This document shows positions 35,671 to 44,764 of a DNA stretch of 64,000 nucleotides, one piece after another; the stretch's first letter is position 1, and every line of letters begins with the position of its first letter. Source of the DNA: Ruegeria profundi (lineage in GTDB: Bacteria > Pseudomonadota > Alphaproteobacteria > Rhodobacterales > Rhodobacteraceae). Location: positions 620,001-684,000 of the forward strand of contig NZ_LQBP01000001.1 of the NCBI RefSeq assembly GCF_001507545.1, written 5' to 3'. The position numbers and the translations under genes are program-made. The notes under the pieces are model-generated. The model saw nothing but the letters and a program-made list of their open reading frames with translations, ran no database searches and had not been told where the DNA came from.

Positions 35671-36303
35671 TTACTTGGTACCGAACATCCGGTCTCCTGC
35701 GTCACCTAAACCGGGCATGATGTAGCCTTTCGAGTTCAACTCGCGATCGAGCGCGGCAGTTACGATCTTAACATCGGGATGCGCTTCTTTCATCCGCTCC
35801 ACACCTTCGGGAGCAGCCAGCAAGCAGAGAAAACGGATGTCGGTGGCCCCGGCCTCTTTCAGCAGATCAATCGCAGCAGCCGAACTGTTGCCCGTGGCCA
35901 ACATCGGATCAACGGCGATGACCAGACGGTCTTTCAGACCTTCGGGCGCCTTGAAGTAGTACTGAACCGGTTTCAGAGTTTCTTCATCGCGATAGAGCCC
36001 TACAAACCCGACACGGGCCGAAGGAATCAGTTCCAGCACCCCATCCAGCATGCCGTTCCCTGCCCGCAGGATCGAAACCAGCGCCAGCTTCTTACCGGCC
36101 AGAATTGGGGCATCCATTTCTTCCATCGGGGTTTCGATATTACGGGTGGTCAGCTTTAGCTCACGCGTGACTTCATAGGCCAGCAGCAGGGTGATTTCAC
36201 GCAACAACTGACGGAATCCAGCGGTTGACGTGCCCTTGTCACGCATGAGCGTCAATTTGTGCTGGACCAACGGGTGGTCAACGACGGTCAGGTGTTCGCT
36301 CAT
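35671..36303 (-). CDS. upp: Uracil phosphoribosyltransferase
   Basis: 210 residues. Starts [35 protein letters not shown]-binding region [20 protein letters not shown] and C-terminal uracil-binding [18 protein letters not shown]. Converts uracil and PRPP to UMP. Last of a five-gene salvage operon, joined to add by an ATGA overlap; convergent with the M48-like gene at six bases. Confidence 0.97.
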   Translation of the reverse strand: MSEHLTVVDHPLVQHKLTLMRDKGTSTAGFRQLLREITLLLAYEVTRELKLTTRNIETPMEEMDAPILAGKKLALVSILRAGNGMLDGVLELIPSARVGFVGLYRDEETLKPVQYYFKAPEGLKDRLVIAVDPMLATGNSSAAAIDLLKEAGATDIRFLCLLAAPEGVERMKEAHPDVKIVTAALDRELNSKGYIMPGLGDAGDRMFGTK

Positions 36304-37286
36304 GTTCTCTCCAGTCTTTTCTTGACCCGCGCACGGGTGTCTTCATCGCAAAAAGCCGCCGCCAGGGCGGTGTGGTTTATGGCAGCAAAATCCTCGGCTT
36401 TCCAATCGAAGGCTTTGCCCAGCATTTCATATTCGCGCCGCATTGTAGTGTGGAAAAACGGCGGGTCATCCGTGGAAACGGTGACTTTGACGCCTGCATC
36501 GCGCAGTTTCTCGATCGGGTGGGCTTCGAAATCGGGAAACAGGCCCAAAACCACGTTTGACCCCGGACAGACTTCAAGCGTGATCTCGCGGTCAACCAAC
36601 TCGCGGACAAGGTCCGGGTCCTCAATGGCGCGAACGCCGTGCCCGATCCGTTCGACCCCCAAGTAACGGACCGCATCGCGCACGCTTTCGGGGCCGCCGA
36701 ATTCACCGGCATGCGACGTCAGACGCAAACCGGCTTCGCGGGCGCAGTCAAAGGCCCATTGATAATCGCCTTGTGCGCCGACGGATTCGTTGCCCCCCAT
36801 TCCAAATCCGGTGACCCAGTTTCCGGCAGTTTCAGCAGCGCATCGGGCGCTGATCTTTGCTTGTTCCGGCCCGAAATGGCGGACGCATGTAACGATTCCG
36901 CGCAGGGTAATTTCGAATTTACGCTCGGCCTCATCTGCCGCGTCCTGAATAGCGCTGAGGTAGTCGCGCCAGGCGTTCACGTCCCCGCCACCACAAAAAT
37001 CGGGGCTGAGGAAAGTTTCCGAATAAACCACGCCATTGGCCGCGCTTTCTTCGAGGATCGCCAAGGTCAGGCGTCGGAAATCTTCGGGCGTCTTCAGCAC
37101 CTCACACGCCGCTTCGTACACGCTGAGAAAATGCGCGAAATCACGGAAGTCATAGCTGCCGTCCGGCTTGAAGATACCGCTCAGGTCGATGCGTTTTTCA
37201 TGCGCAAGTTGGCGGATAAAGGCGGGCGGTGCCGCGCCTTCGTGATGCAGGTGCAGCTCGATCTTAGGCAGGTCTTCTATGGTCAT
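36300..37286 (-). CDS. add: Adenosine deaminase
   Basis: 328 residues of the ADA family: [14 protein letters not shown] carries the first two zinc histidines, [16 protein letters not shown] the third histidine and catalytic glutamate, [12 protein letters not shown] and [10 protein letters not shown] the final histidine and aspartates. Deaminates adenosine or deoxyadenosine to inosine for phosphorolysis by the deo pathway. ATGA overlap with both upp and deoB. Confidence 0.93.
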   Translation of the reverse strand: MTIEDLPKIELHLHHEGAAPPAFIRQLAHEKRIDLSGIFKPDGSYDFRDFAHFLSVYEAACEVLKTPEDFRRLTLAILEESAANGVVYSETFLSPDFCGGGDVNAWRDYLSAIQDAADEAERKFEITLRGIVTCVRHFGPEQAKISARCAAETAGNWVTGFGMGGNESVGAQGDYQWAFDCAREAGLRLTSHAGEFGGPESVRDAVRYLGVERIGHGVRAIEDPDLVRELVDREITLEVCPGSNVVLGLFPDFEAHPIEKLRDAGVKVTVSTDDPPFFHTTMRREYEMLGKAFDWKAEDFAAINHTALAAAFCDEDTRARVKKRLERT

Positions 37287-38494
37287 AGGAAGCTCTTTCC
37301 CGGTCCCTGTGCCGGAATGTTCAAATGATGCGCGATGCTGGCGGCGATATCGGCGAAGTTCACCGCACCGATTTGGCCCGCCTGTCGTCCTGCGATCAGA
37401 ACCGGCACTTGTTCGCGTGTGTGATCGGTGCCGATCCAGCTGGGGTCATTTCCGTGATCAGCGGTCAGTAGCATCAAGTCTCCGGGGCGCAGCTTTTGCA
37501 GGATCGCGCCAATCTCGTGGTCAAACCATTCCAGCGCGCGGGCGTATCCGCTGATGTCGCGGCGATGGCCATAGAGGCTGTCGAACTCAACAAAATTGGC
37601 GAATGTCAGGCTCCCCTCTTCGGCCTCATCAACAAGATCGGACAGGTGTCGCATCAGTTCGGCATCCGATCCCTTGCGCAGCGTGTCGATCCCCTGCATC
37701 GAGAAGATATCGCCTATCTTGCCGACCGCATGTACGCGCCGCCCGGCATCCTGTGCCCAATTGGTTAGAACCGGTGCGGGCGGCAGGATGGCAAAGTCCT
37801 TGCGGTTGGTGGTACGGGTGAACCCCTCTTCCGGTGTCCCAATGAAAGGTCGCGCAATCACGCGCCCCACTTTCATCGCATGCAGTCGCGGCGCCAGCGT
37901 TTTGCACATCTGCAAAAGCCGGTCGAGGCCAAAGCTTTCCTCATGCGCGGCGATCTGGAACACGCTGTCGGCGGAGGTATAGCAGATCGGCCATCCAGTT
38001 CGCACGTGCTCAGCCCCCAGTTCTGCGATGATTGCGGTGCCAGAGGCATGGCAGTCGCCCAGAATACCATCGGTTCCCGCGGCCTCAGCAGCGGCGCGGC
38101 TCAGTTCAGTAGGGAACGACGGTGTCGTGTTCGGAAAGTAATGCCAGTCCCATGGCACTGGCAGCCCGGCCAGCTCCCAATGACCCGAGGGGGTGTCTTT
38201 GCCCGCCGAATGCTCACGCGCGCAGCCCCAAAGGCCGGTTGGCGTAGCATGCAAACCGGGCGTCTCCTCATCCGAAGCAAGGCGCGTTGCGGCCCCCAAT
38301 CCCAAGACGTCAAGATTTGGCACGGAAAGAGGCCCTGATCGGCCCTGCTCCGCCCGACCCTCAGCACAGGCCTGCGCAATATGAGCAAGGGTATTTGCGC
38401 CGGTATCGGGCGTCTCACCGTTGAAGAACTTGCCTGCGTCCGGCGCACCGCCAATGCCCACCGAATCCATCACGACCAAAAAGGCTCGGGTCAC
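37283..38494 (-). CDS. deoB: Phosphopentomutase
   Basis: 403 residues. MTRAFLVVMDSVGIGGAPDA contains the metal-binding Asp; GANTLAHIAQ follows with the phosphorylated threonine; TADHGNDPSW and GTDHTREQVPVLIAG are the C-terminal metal ligands of this alkaline-phosphatase-superfamily enzyme. Interconverts (deoxy)ribose-1- and -5-phosphate. Coupled by ATGA overlap to deoA upstream and add downstream. Confidence 0.97.
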   Translation of the reverse strand: MTRAFLVVMDSVGIGGAPDAGKFFNGETPDTGANTLAHIAQACAEGRAEQGRSGPLSVPNLDVLGLGAATRLASDEETPGLHATPTGLWGCAREHSAGKDTPSGHWELAGLPVPWDWHYFPNTTPSFPTELSRAAAEAAGTDGILGDCHASGTAIIAELGAEHVRTGWPICYTSADSVFQIAAHEESFGLDRLLQMCKTLAPRLHAMKVGRVIARPFIGTPEEGFTRTTNRKDFAILPPAPVLTNWAQDAGRRVHAVGKIGDIFSMQGIDTLRKGSDAELMRHLSDLVDEAEEGSLTFANFVEFDSLYGHRRDISGYARALEWFDHEIGAILQKLRPGDLMLLTADHGNDPSWIGTDHTREQVPVLIAGRQAGQIGAVNFADIAASIAHHLNIPAQGPGKSFL

Positions 38495-39798
38495 GGGGAA
38501 ATCCTTTCGTGGACAAGCGTTGGGGACGTGATCGCGTCCGGGCCAATCGTGATGGCGCGCAACACCGTCTGAGCGACTTCCCGTGCTGCGTCCTCACGCG
38601 CGGCATGAACGACCGCCAACGGTGCGCCCCGATCAACCTTGTCGCCCAACCGAACAATGCCCGACAGGCCAACGGCCGGGTCTATCACATCATCTTCAAC
38701 CTGCCGCCCGCCGCCCAGCGCGACCACGGCAAGGCCAAGGGCTTCGCCATCTATTGCAGAGACATACCCGCTTTCAGGGGCAGGAACTTCTAGGATCACG
38801 CTGGCTTCGGGCAGGTAACGGCTCCAGTTTTCAACGAATTGCAGCGGCCCGCCCACTGCCGCCATCATGCGGCCAAAGCGCTCGGCCGCGCGGCCGTCAC
38901 GGATCACGTCCGTGATTTTGTCGCGCCCCTCGTCCACCGTTTCGAACATCCCGGCATCCGCCAGCAAAACCCCGCCCAGCTCTGCCGAAATTTCCGCAAG
39001 AGGCGCGTCATGCGCTTGAGTCAGAACCATCATCACCTCGGCCACTTCCAGCGCATTGCCGAGTGCCGGGGCAAGCGGCTGATTCATATCGGTGATGACC
39101 GCCGAAGTCCGGCATCCTGCTGCATTCGCCGTCTCGGTCAGTGCCTGCGCCAATTCGCGTGCGTCCTGCAGCGTTTTCATGAACGCACCCGATCCGACCT
39201 TAACGTCCAGAACCAACGCCTCGGGGCTGGCGGCCAGTTTTTTCGACAGGATGGAGGCGGTGATCAGATCAAGGCTCTCTACCGTCGCGGTCACATCGCG
39301 AATTGCATAGAGCCGTTTGTCCGCAGGCGCGATCTGCCCGGTCGCGCCAACAATGGCCGCGCCGGTATCGCGCAAGATTTGCATCAAACGATCCTGCCCG
39401 ATCTGAGTGGTAACGCCGGGAATAGCCTCAAGCTTGTCCAGCGTCCCCCCGGTGTGTCCAAGCCCGCGGCCCGAGATCATGGGGACATATGCTCCAAGCT
39501 CGGCCAGCGCGGGTGCCAGGACGAGGCTGACACTGTCGCCCACCCCCCCGGTCGAGTGTTTGTCGACAACGGGACCGTCGAAATCCCAGCTCAGCACATC
39601 GCCGCTGTCGCGCATGGCAATGGTCAGATCAGCGCGCCCCTGCTGACCCAAGCCCCCCATGCAGACCGCCATTGCAAAGGCTCCGGCCTGCGCATCACTG
39701 ACGCCGCCATCGGCGAGACCCTGCGCGAACCAGCGCAGTTCTTCGCCATTGGGCACTTGCGACCGACGGAGCTTGGCAATGATCGAGCGGGCGTCCAT
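38491..39798 (-). CDS. deoA: Thymidine phosphorylase
   Basis: Start at ATG of MDARSIIAKLRRSQ, four bases after the cdd stop; 435 residues. Motifs KHSTGGVGDSVSLVLAP (thymidine/pyrimidine phosphorylase signature), SGRGLGHTGGTLDKLEAIPG and VLDVKVGSGAFMK are all present, with the barrel-sandwich domain at the C-terminus. Splits thymidine to thymine and deoxyribose-1-phosphate, the substrate of DeoB. Confidence 0.97.
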   Translation of the reverse strand: MDARSIIAKLRRSQVPNGEELRWFAQGLADGGVSDAQAGAFAMAVCMGGLGQQGRADLTIAMRDSGDVLSWDFDGPVVDKHSTGGVGDSVSLVLAPALAELGAYVPMISGRGLGHTGGTLDKLEAIPGVTTQIGQDRLMQILRDTGAAIVGATGQIAPADKRLYAIRDVTATVESLDLITASILSKKLAASPEALVLDVKVGSGAFMKTLQDARELAQALTETANAAGCRTSAVITDMNQPLAPALGNALEVAEVMMVLTQAHDAPLAEISAELGGVLLADAGMFETVDEGRDKITDVIRDGRAAERFGRMMAAVGGPLQFVENWSRYLPEASVILEVPAPESGYVSAIDGEALGLAVVALGGGRQVEDDVIDPAVGLSGIVRLGDKVDRGAPLAVVHAAREDAAREVAQTVLRAITIGPDAITSPTLVHERISP

Positions 39799-39802
39799 CT
39801 GC

Positions 39803-40195
39803 TCAGACGTCTTCCATATGCGAGGCGTCAAAGGCGCCCGGCAACAGATCACCAATCGTTGTTTCGAATTCGACCCCGTCGACGGTCGCAAGCGTCACCT
39901 TGACGTCGCGCTTGCCAAATTCGGCCAGTTTCTGACGGCACCCACCACAGGGCGGCACAGGTTGCGGAGATGACGCAACAACGTAAACCTCGGTCAGGGA
40001 AAGCTCACCCGCAGCCACCATGGCAGCAATTGCGCCCGCCTCGGCACAGGTGCCTTCGGGGTATGCTACGTTTTCGACGTTACAGCCGGAAAAAACCTCA
40101 CCTGACGCAGAACGGATCGCTGCGCCCACCTTGAACTTGGAATAGGGAGCATAGGCTTTTTCCCGAACAGCCAAGGCTGCGTCCTTCAGCGGCAT
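39803..40195 (-). CDS. cdd: Cytidine deaminase
   Basis: 130 residues from ATG of MPLKDAALAVREKAYAPYSKFKVGAA with GGGGA six bases upstream; an ATG eight codons earlier lacks a site. Zinc ligands TCAEAGAI and PCGGCRQKLAEF show the three-cysteine tetrameric class. First gene of cdd-deoA-deoB-add-upp. Confidence 0.95.
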   Translation of the reverse strand: MPLKDAALAVREKAYAPYSKFKVGAAIRSASGEVFSGCNVENVAYPEGTCAEAGAIAAMVAAGELSLTEVYVVASSPQPVPPCGGCRQKLAEFGKRDVKVTLATVDGVEFETTIGDLLPGAFDASHMEDV

Positions 40196-40230
40196 TGTGA
40201 TTCCCCAATTTTTGATCATCTGGTCAGAAG

Positions 40231-40247
40231 TGCATACACTAAATGCA
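40231..40247. promoter_or_regulatory. Inverted repeat upstream of cdd
   Basis: TGCAT-ACACTAA-ATGCA, a five-base inverted repeat with seven-base spacer, lies 36 bases before the cdd start in the 90-base gap. Placement suits an operator of the nucleoside operon; no known regulator motif is claimed. Confidence 0.35.
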
Positions 40248-40285
40248 TTCGCCCAAACAGTTGAAGCCCCCGGACAGAAGTTTCC

Positions 40286-41383
40286 CTAGCCAAGCGTCGT
40301 ATTGAACGTGCCCGGAAGCGTCACCTCAAGCAGCTCGACGTCATCTGACGGATCAGACAGGCGCGTGCGCATACCGGGCGGGATCACGAACGCATCGCCT
40401 TGTTCCAGCCGGTAAGGTTCGCGGCCTTCGCCTTCCAGCGTGACTTCTCCATTCATGACAAAGGTAAAATGGATATCCGTGTCATGGGATGCCCAAACCG
40501 GATCGCCCTGCCCTTTACGCACAACCTGCACCCCGGCAACGCCTTTGGTGTTTTCGGCAATCGTCGTGTCGCGGCAGATGTAACCCGGAAGTCGGAACGG
40601 CACCCATTCGGCACCCTCGGCCTGATTAAAGACGAATCGCTGGCCCTGCCATTCCCGCTCGGGGCGGAAATGTGGCGTGGGCAATTCCATGTCGTGATCA
40701 ATCTCGGTGACATGTTCGGCCGGAACGCCGATCTCGATCACCTGCACATTGTCTGACGCTTCGAGCACACGGTGGCGAATTTCGGGGGGCTGGATAAAGC
40801 AATCCCCTGCCGTCAGGCGCATCTTTTCTCCCTGATCCTCGTACACAACGTCAACCCAGCCGTGGATGCAGAAGATCAGTTGAAACCCAACCTTGTGGAA
40901 ATGCACCATGTCCGGCACCGGACCCCCGTCGGGGATACGGATATGACTGGCGATGATAGACCCGCCCAGCCGATCCGGCACCAGATCGCGATAGTGCATC
41001 CCTGCCCGCCCGATAATCCACGGTGCCTGATCCTTGAGCCTGCGTACAACGAAGGAATGCACCGTTTCAGGCATGACCAAAGGCGGGTTCAGCTCATCGA
41101 TTTCAACCCGTGTGCCATTTGGGGCCACCAAGCTGCGCTTTCCGTCCGCGAACTCATCCGGAGCATCTGTCAGGATTCTGAGTGTCCCGGGCGCCTCGGG
41201 CGCGTCCTTGACAATTCGCACGCGCAGACCATGGCCGGAAAAAACGGCAATACGTGGGTCATCGGCCGGATAGATCATATCCATCCGCATACCCAAAACC
41301 TTGGTGTAAAACGGAATATCGTTGCGCAGCTCCTGCGTTGGCAGGCGGATTTCAGCGCATGTTGTCTTTGGCGATTTGCTCAT
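40286..41383 (-). CDS. VOC domain fused to a double cupin
   Basis: 365 residues. The first ~110 read like a glyoxalase/VOC half (IRLPTQELRNDIPFYTKVLGMRMDM, RVEIDELNPPLV). Two cupins follow: HFHKVGFQLIFCIHGWVDVVYEDQGE with PGD-like AGDCFIQPPEIRHRV, and HDTDIHFTFVMNGEVTLEGEG with QGDAFVIPPGMRTRL. The second lacks a full set of histidines, so only the first may bind metal. The start overlaps the 3' end of the upstream membrane gene by about 32 bases. Function unknown; an aromatic or keto-acid enzyme is possible. Confidence 0.75.
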   Translation of the reverse strand: MSKSPKTTCAEIRLPTQELRNDIPFYTKVLGMRMDMIYPADDPRIAVFSGHGLRVRIVKDAPEAPGTLRILTDAPDEFADGKRSLVAPNGTRVEIDELNPPLVMPETVHSFVVRRLKDQAPWIIGRAGMHYRDLVPDRLGGSIIASHIRIPDGGPVPDMVHFHKVGFQLIFCIHGWVDVVYEDQGEKMRLTAGDCFIQPPEIRHRVLEASDNVQVIEIGVPAEHVTEIDHDMELPTPHFRPEREWQGQRFVFNQAEGAEWVPFRLPGYICRDTTIAENTKGVAGVQVVRKGQGDPVWASHDTDIHFTFVMNGEVTLEGEGREPYRLEQGDAFVIPPGMRTRLSDPSDDVELLEVTLPGTFNTTLG

Positions 41384-42047
41384 CTGATGTCTCATCGGTC
41401 TTGGTTTTCGGCCATCCGATCAGAACGGCGGCCAAAATGCCAATCGAAAAATACATCTCAAGCGTTTCTTCCAGCGCGAACAAGCGGACGACCATGACCA
41501 TTGTCATTTCGTCGCCAAAGGCACTGCTGATTTCTTCCAAGCCCTGCGCAACAACAGCCAGCATGCCAGCCAAAATGAAGACCATAAGAAACGGCGCGCG
41601 GATTTTTAGCGCCTGCCAAGCATTTGGTACGCCGTGCCAGAAAACACCGCCCAAGACGACAACGGCCAGCACCACCCGCACAAGCGTCATATCCAGCATG
41701 ACATCGAGGCCGTTAAGAATCTGGTACGGCAAGCTATCCGTTGCGTACACATCGGCCTCAAGCTCTCGCTCCGCCAACAAAAGGCAAACCACGCCAATAT
41801 AAAAACGGCTGATACCACGGTACCGAACCAGGGCCGCCACGCCAGCAGCCAACAACGCTGCGGCCGAGCCTGTTTCGATCAGACCGCCTTCTTGATTGAG
41901 TGCCGCAGCCTGCATCGGCCAGATCGAGATCGCGCAAAGGATACCAATGGCCAAAGCGATGACTGCACAAAACGCAACGCGACCGGCGCCAAACCCGTTC
42001 TTACTAGTAAGGGCGGTGTCCGGCCCATGGTCTTCACTATAGCTCAT
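41352..42047 (-). CDS. Six-helix membrane protein of unknown function
   Basis: 231 residues with about six membrane helices and short loops. Acidic motifs stand at helix ends: LLLAERELEADVYA, VAQGLEEISSAFGDE and LFALEETLEMYFS. Cytosolic ends are hydrophilic. I do not recognise the family. Overlap with the VOC-cupin gene implies co-translation. Confidence 0.7.
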   Translation of the reverse strand: MSYSEDHGPDTALTSKNGFGAGRVAFCAVIALAIGILCAISIWPMQAAALNQEGGLIETGSAAALLAAGVAALVRYRGISRFYIGVVCLLLAERELEADVYATDSLPYQILNGLDVMLDMTLVRVVLAVVVLGGVFWHGVPNAWQALKIRAPFLMVFILAGMLAVVAQGLEEISSAFGDEMTMVMVVRLFALEETLEMYFSIGILAAVLIGWPKTKTDETSDEQIAKDNMR

Positions 42048-42107
42048 ACCGGTCTTCTCGAAACATAACGGCGAGGATTCAAAAGTTGCCGGAATGTAAT
42101 AGTTCTG

Positions 42108-42137
42108 CGACTGAAATCAACCGAAACGACTGAAATC
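42108..42137. repeat. Direct repeat CGACTGAAATC between the membrane gene and maeB
   Basis: The 11-base CGACTGAAATC occurs at 42108-42118 and 42127-42137, a 19-base period (about two helical turns) in a divergent promoter gap. A tandem operator is likely in form; the regulator is unknown. Confidence 0.5.
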
Positions 42138-42229
42138 GGTACATCCATCTGATGAGGTGACCTGACGTAGCCAAGCTAAGAAAAATAGTTTAAGGCTAAA
42201 TCAAATTTTTGAACGGAAGTGAATCGTCA

Positions 42230-44503
42230 ATGTCTGATACACCCAGCCTGCGGCAGGCCGCGCTTGAATATCACGCCAAACCAAAGCCCGGAAAGCTGGA
42301 GATCAAAGCGACAAAGCCGATGGCAAACGGTCGTGATCTGGCGCGCGCCTACTCCCCCGGTGTGGCTGAGGCCAGCCTCGAGATCAAGGCGGATGCAGCA
42401 AATGCCGAGCTTTACACCGCGCGCGGCAACCTTGTGGGCGTTGTTTCCAACGGAACAGCTGTGCTTGGGTTGGGTGACATCGGTGCGCTGGCGTCAAAGC
42501 CGGTGATGGAAGGCAAAGCGGTCCTGTTCAAGAAATTCGCCGGCATTGACTGTTTCGATATCGAAGTGGATCAGCCCGACCCGGAAAAACTGGCCGAAAT
42601 TGTCTGCGCGCTGGAACCGACATTTGGTGCGATTAACCTTGAAGACATCAAAGCCCCCGATTGCTTTGTTGTTGAGAAGATCTGCCGCGAGCGGATGAAT
42701 ATCCCAGTTTTTCACGACGACCAACATGGCACCGCCATCGTTGTAGGGGCCGCCGCCAAGAACGCCTTGCATGTGGCGGGCAAGAAGTTCGAAGACATCA
42801 AGGTCGTTTCGACCGGTGGCGGTGCGGCAGGGATCGCCTGCTTGATGATGCTGGTAAAATTGGGTGTGAAGCGCGAGAATATCTGGCTCTGCGACATTCA
42901 TGGTTTGGTCTACGAGGGCCGCGCCGAGGACATGAACCCGCACAAGGACCAGTTCGCCCAGAAATCTGATTTGCGCACGTTGGACGATGTAATCGGAAAT
43001 GCTGATTTGTTCCTTGGTCTCAGTGGACCTAACGTTCTCAAGCCCGAAATGGTCGCGAAAATGGCTAAGAGACCAATTATTTTTGCCTTGGCCAACCCGA
43101 CCCCCGAAATATTGCCCGAAGCCGCGCGGGAAGTTGCCCCGGATGCGATCATTGCAACTGGTCGCAGCGATTTCCCCAATCAGGTCAACAACGTTTTGTG
43201 CTTCCCCTTCATCTTTCGGGGCGCGTTGGACGTCGGCGCGACGGAAATCAACGACGAAATGCAGATCGCCTGCGTTGACGGTATCGCCGAAATGGCCCGC
43301 GCCACCACCAGCGCCGAAGCTGCCGCAGCTTACAAAGGTGAGCAGCTGACCTTCGGACCGGACTACCTGATCCCGAAACCGTTTGACCCGCGTCTTGTGG
43401 GTGTCGTTTCTTCGGCCGTGGCCAAGGCCGCGATGGAAAGCGGGGTCGCCAAACGTCCGATCGAAGATATCGAAGCGTATAAAGAGAAACTGAACCAGAC
43501 GGTGTTCAAATCTGCCCTGCTCATGCGCCCCGTATTCGAAGCCGCCGCGGCGGCCTCACGCAGGATCGTGTTTGCCGAGGGCGAAGATGAACGTGTTCTT
43601 CGCGCGGCACAGGCCATTCTGGAAGAAACCACCGAAACCCCGATCCTGATCGGTCGTCCCGACGTGATCGGCACCCGGTGCGAGCGTCTGGGTCTAAAGG
43701 TGCGTCCCGGTGAAGATTTCCAGATCGTGAACCCACAAGACGACCCGCGATACTACGACTACTGGAGCTCGTACCACGAGATCATGCAGCGCCGTGGTGT
43801 CACACCTGATCTGGCCAAGGCCATCATGCGTACGAACAATACAGCCATTGGAGCGATCATGGTGCACCGAGGTGAGGCCGACAGCCTGATCTGTGGCACC
43901 TTTGGTGAATATCGCTGGCACCTGAACTATGTTGAGCAAGTCCTGGCGGATGGCGAACTGCGCCCGCATGGCGCCTTGTCTCTTATGATTCTGGAAGATG
44001 GCCCCTTGTTCATCGCCGACACCCATGTTCATCAATTGCCAACACCGGAAGAGCTGGCTGAAACCACACTTGGCGCAGCCCGCCATGTTCGTCGGTTTGG
44101 GATCGAACCCAAGATCGCCTTTTGCTCACAATCGCAGTTCGGCAATCAGGCTGAGGGCTCTGGCAAACGACTGCGGGCTGCACTTAGGATACTCGATTCC
44201 GAACCTCGGGACTTTACCTACGAAGGTGAGATGAACCTTGACGTGGCTCTGGACCCGGAACTGAGGTCTCGGATTTTCCCGAACTCTCGCCTTGAAGGGG
44301 CGGCGAACGTTTTGATCTTTGCCCATGCGGATGCGGCCAGCGGAGTGCGCAACATCCTCAAGATGAAGGCCGACGGGCTTGAGGTCGGGCCGATCCTGAT
44401 GGGTATGGGCAACAAGGCACATATCGTGACCCCGTCCATCACGGCGCGCGGATTGCTGAACATGGCGGCGATTGGCGGTACCCCGGTTGCGCATTACGGT
44501 TGA
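42230..44503 (+). CDS. maeB: NADP-dependent malic enzyme with C-terminal phosphotransacetylase-like domain
   Basis: 757 residues from ATG of [15 protein letters not shown]. The malic domain shows [40 protein letters not shown] and [12 protein letters not shown]; the Rossmann part [14 protein letters not shown]; residues from about 430 match PTA ([35 protein letters not shown]). The tail is regulatory, not catalytic, in studied MaeB proteins. Converts malate to pyruvate, supplying NADPH and pyruvate when growing on acids. Monocistronic. Confidence 0.95.
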   Translation: MSDTPSLRQAALEYHAKPKPGKLEIKATKPMANGRDLARAYSPGVAEASLEIKADAANAELYTARGNLVGVVSNGTAVLGLGDIGALASKPVMEGKAVLFKKFAGIDCFDIEVDQPDPEKLAEIVCALEPTFGAINLEDIKAPDCFVVEKICRERMNIPVFHDDQHGTAIVVGAAAKNALHVAGKKFEDIKVVSTGGGAAGIACLMMLVKLGVKRENIWLCDIHGLVYEGRAEDMNPHKDQFAQKSDLRTLDDVIGNADLFLGLSGPNVLKPEMVAKMAKRPIIFALANPTPEILPEAAREVAPDAIIATGRSDFPNQVNNVLCFPFIFRGALDVGATEINDEMQIACVDGIAEMARATTSAEAAAAYKGEQLTFGPDYLIPKPFDPRLVGVVSSAVAKAAMESGVAKRPIEDIEAYKEKLNQTVFKSALLMRPVFEAAAAASRRIVFAEGEDERVLRAAQAILEETTETPILIGRPDVIGTRCERLGLKVRPGEDFQIVNPQDDPRYYDYWSSYHEIMQRRGVTPDLAKAIMRTNNTAIGAIMVHRGEADSLICGTFGEYRWHLNYVEQVLADGELRPHGALSLMILEDGPLFIADTHVHQLPTPEELAETTLGAARHVRRFGIEPKIAFCSQSQFGNQAEGSGKRLRAALRILDSEPRDFTYEGEMNLDVALDPELRSRIFPNSRLEGAANVLIFAHADAASGVRNILKMKADGLEVGPILMGMGNKAHIVTPSITARGLLNMAAIGGTPVAHYG

Positions 44504-44557
44504 TCTGTATTGGCTCAATTGGCCAACGGGTCGTTGAGCCTGCCCCATTGGTGATTC

Positions 44558-44679
44558 TTTGCACGTGAAAGTTTGCAGATTTGCAAAACTTGTCAGCCAG
44601 TGCCCGAAAAAATGACCCAAGCAACTAGTTTGCAAAAATTTGCAAGTGTCTTGGGCAAATTCTGCAAAGATTTTGCGAT
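44558..44679. promoter_or_regulatory. prpE: Cluster of TTTGCAAA half-sites upstream of prpE
   Basis: In the 261-base gap, TTTGCA repeats start at 44558 (TTTGCACG), 44572 (TTTGCAGA), 44580 (TTTGCAAA), 44629 (TTTGCAAA), 44639 (TTTGCAAG), 44661 (TCTGCAAA) and 44672 (TTTGCGAT). Paired TTTGCAAA half-sites are the recognition form of the ScfR family (RamB, PccR), regulators of short-chain acyl-CoA metabolism. The cluster ends 85 bases before prpE. Binding is inferred. Confidence 0.7.
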
Positions 44680-44764
44680 AAAGTGACGCTTCGTCATTTC
44701 CGTTGCTTGTGTGGTGCCCCCCGGCGGCCTTACACAATTCACGGAGATTTAGGAGGAGGTCATC

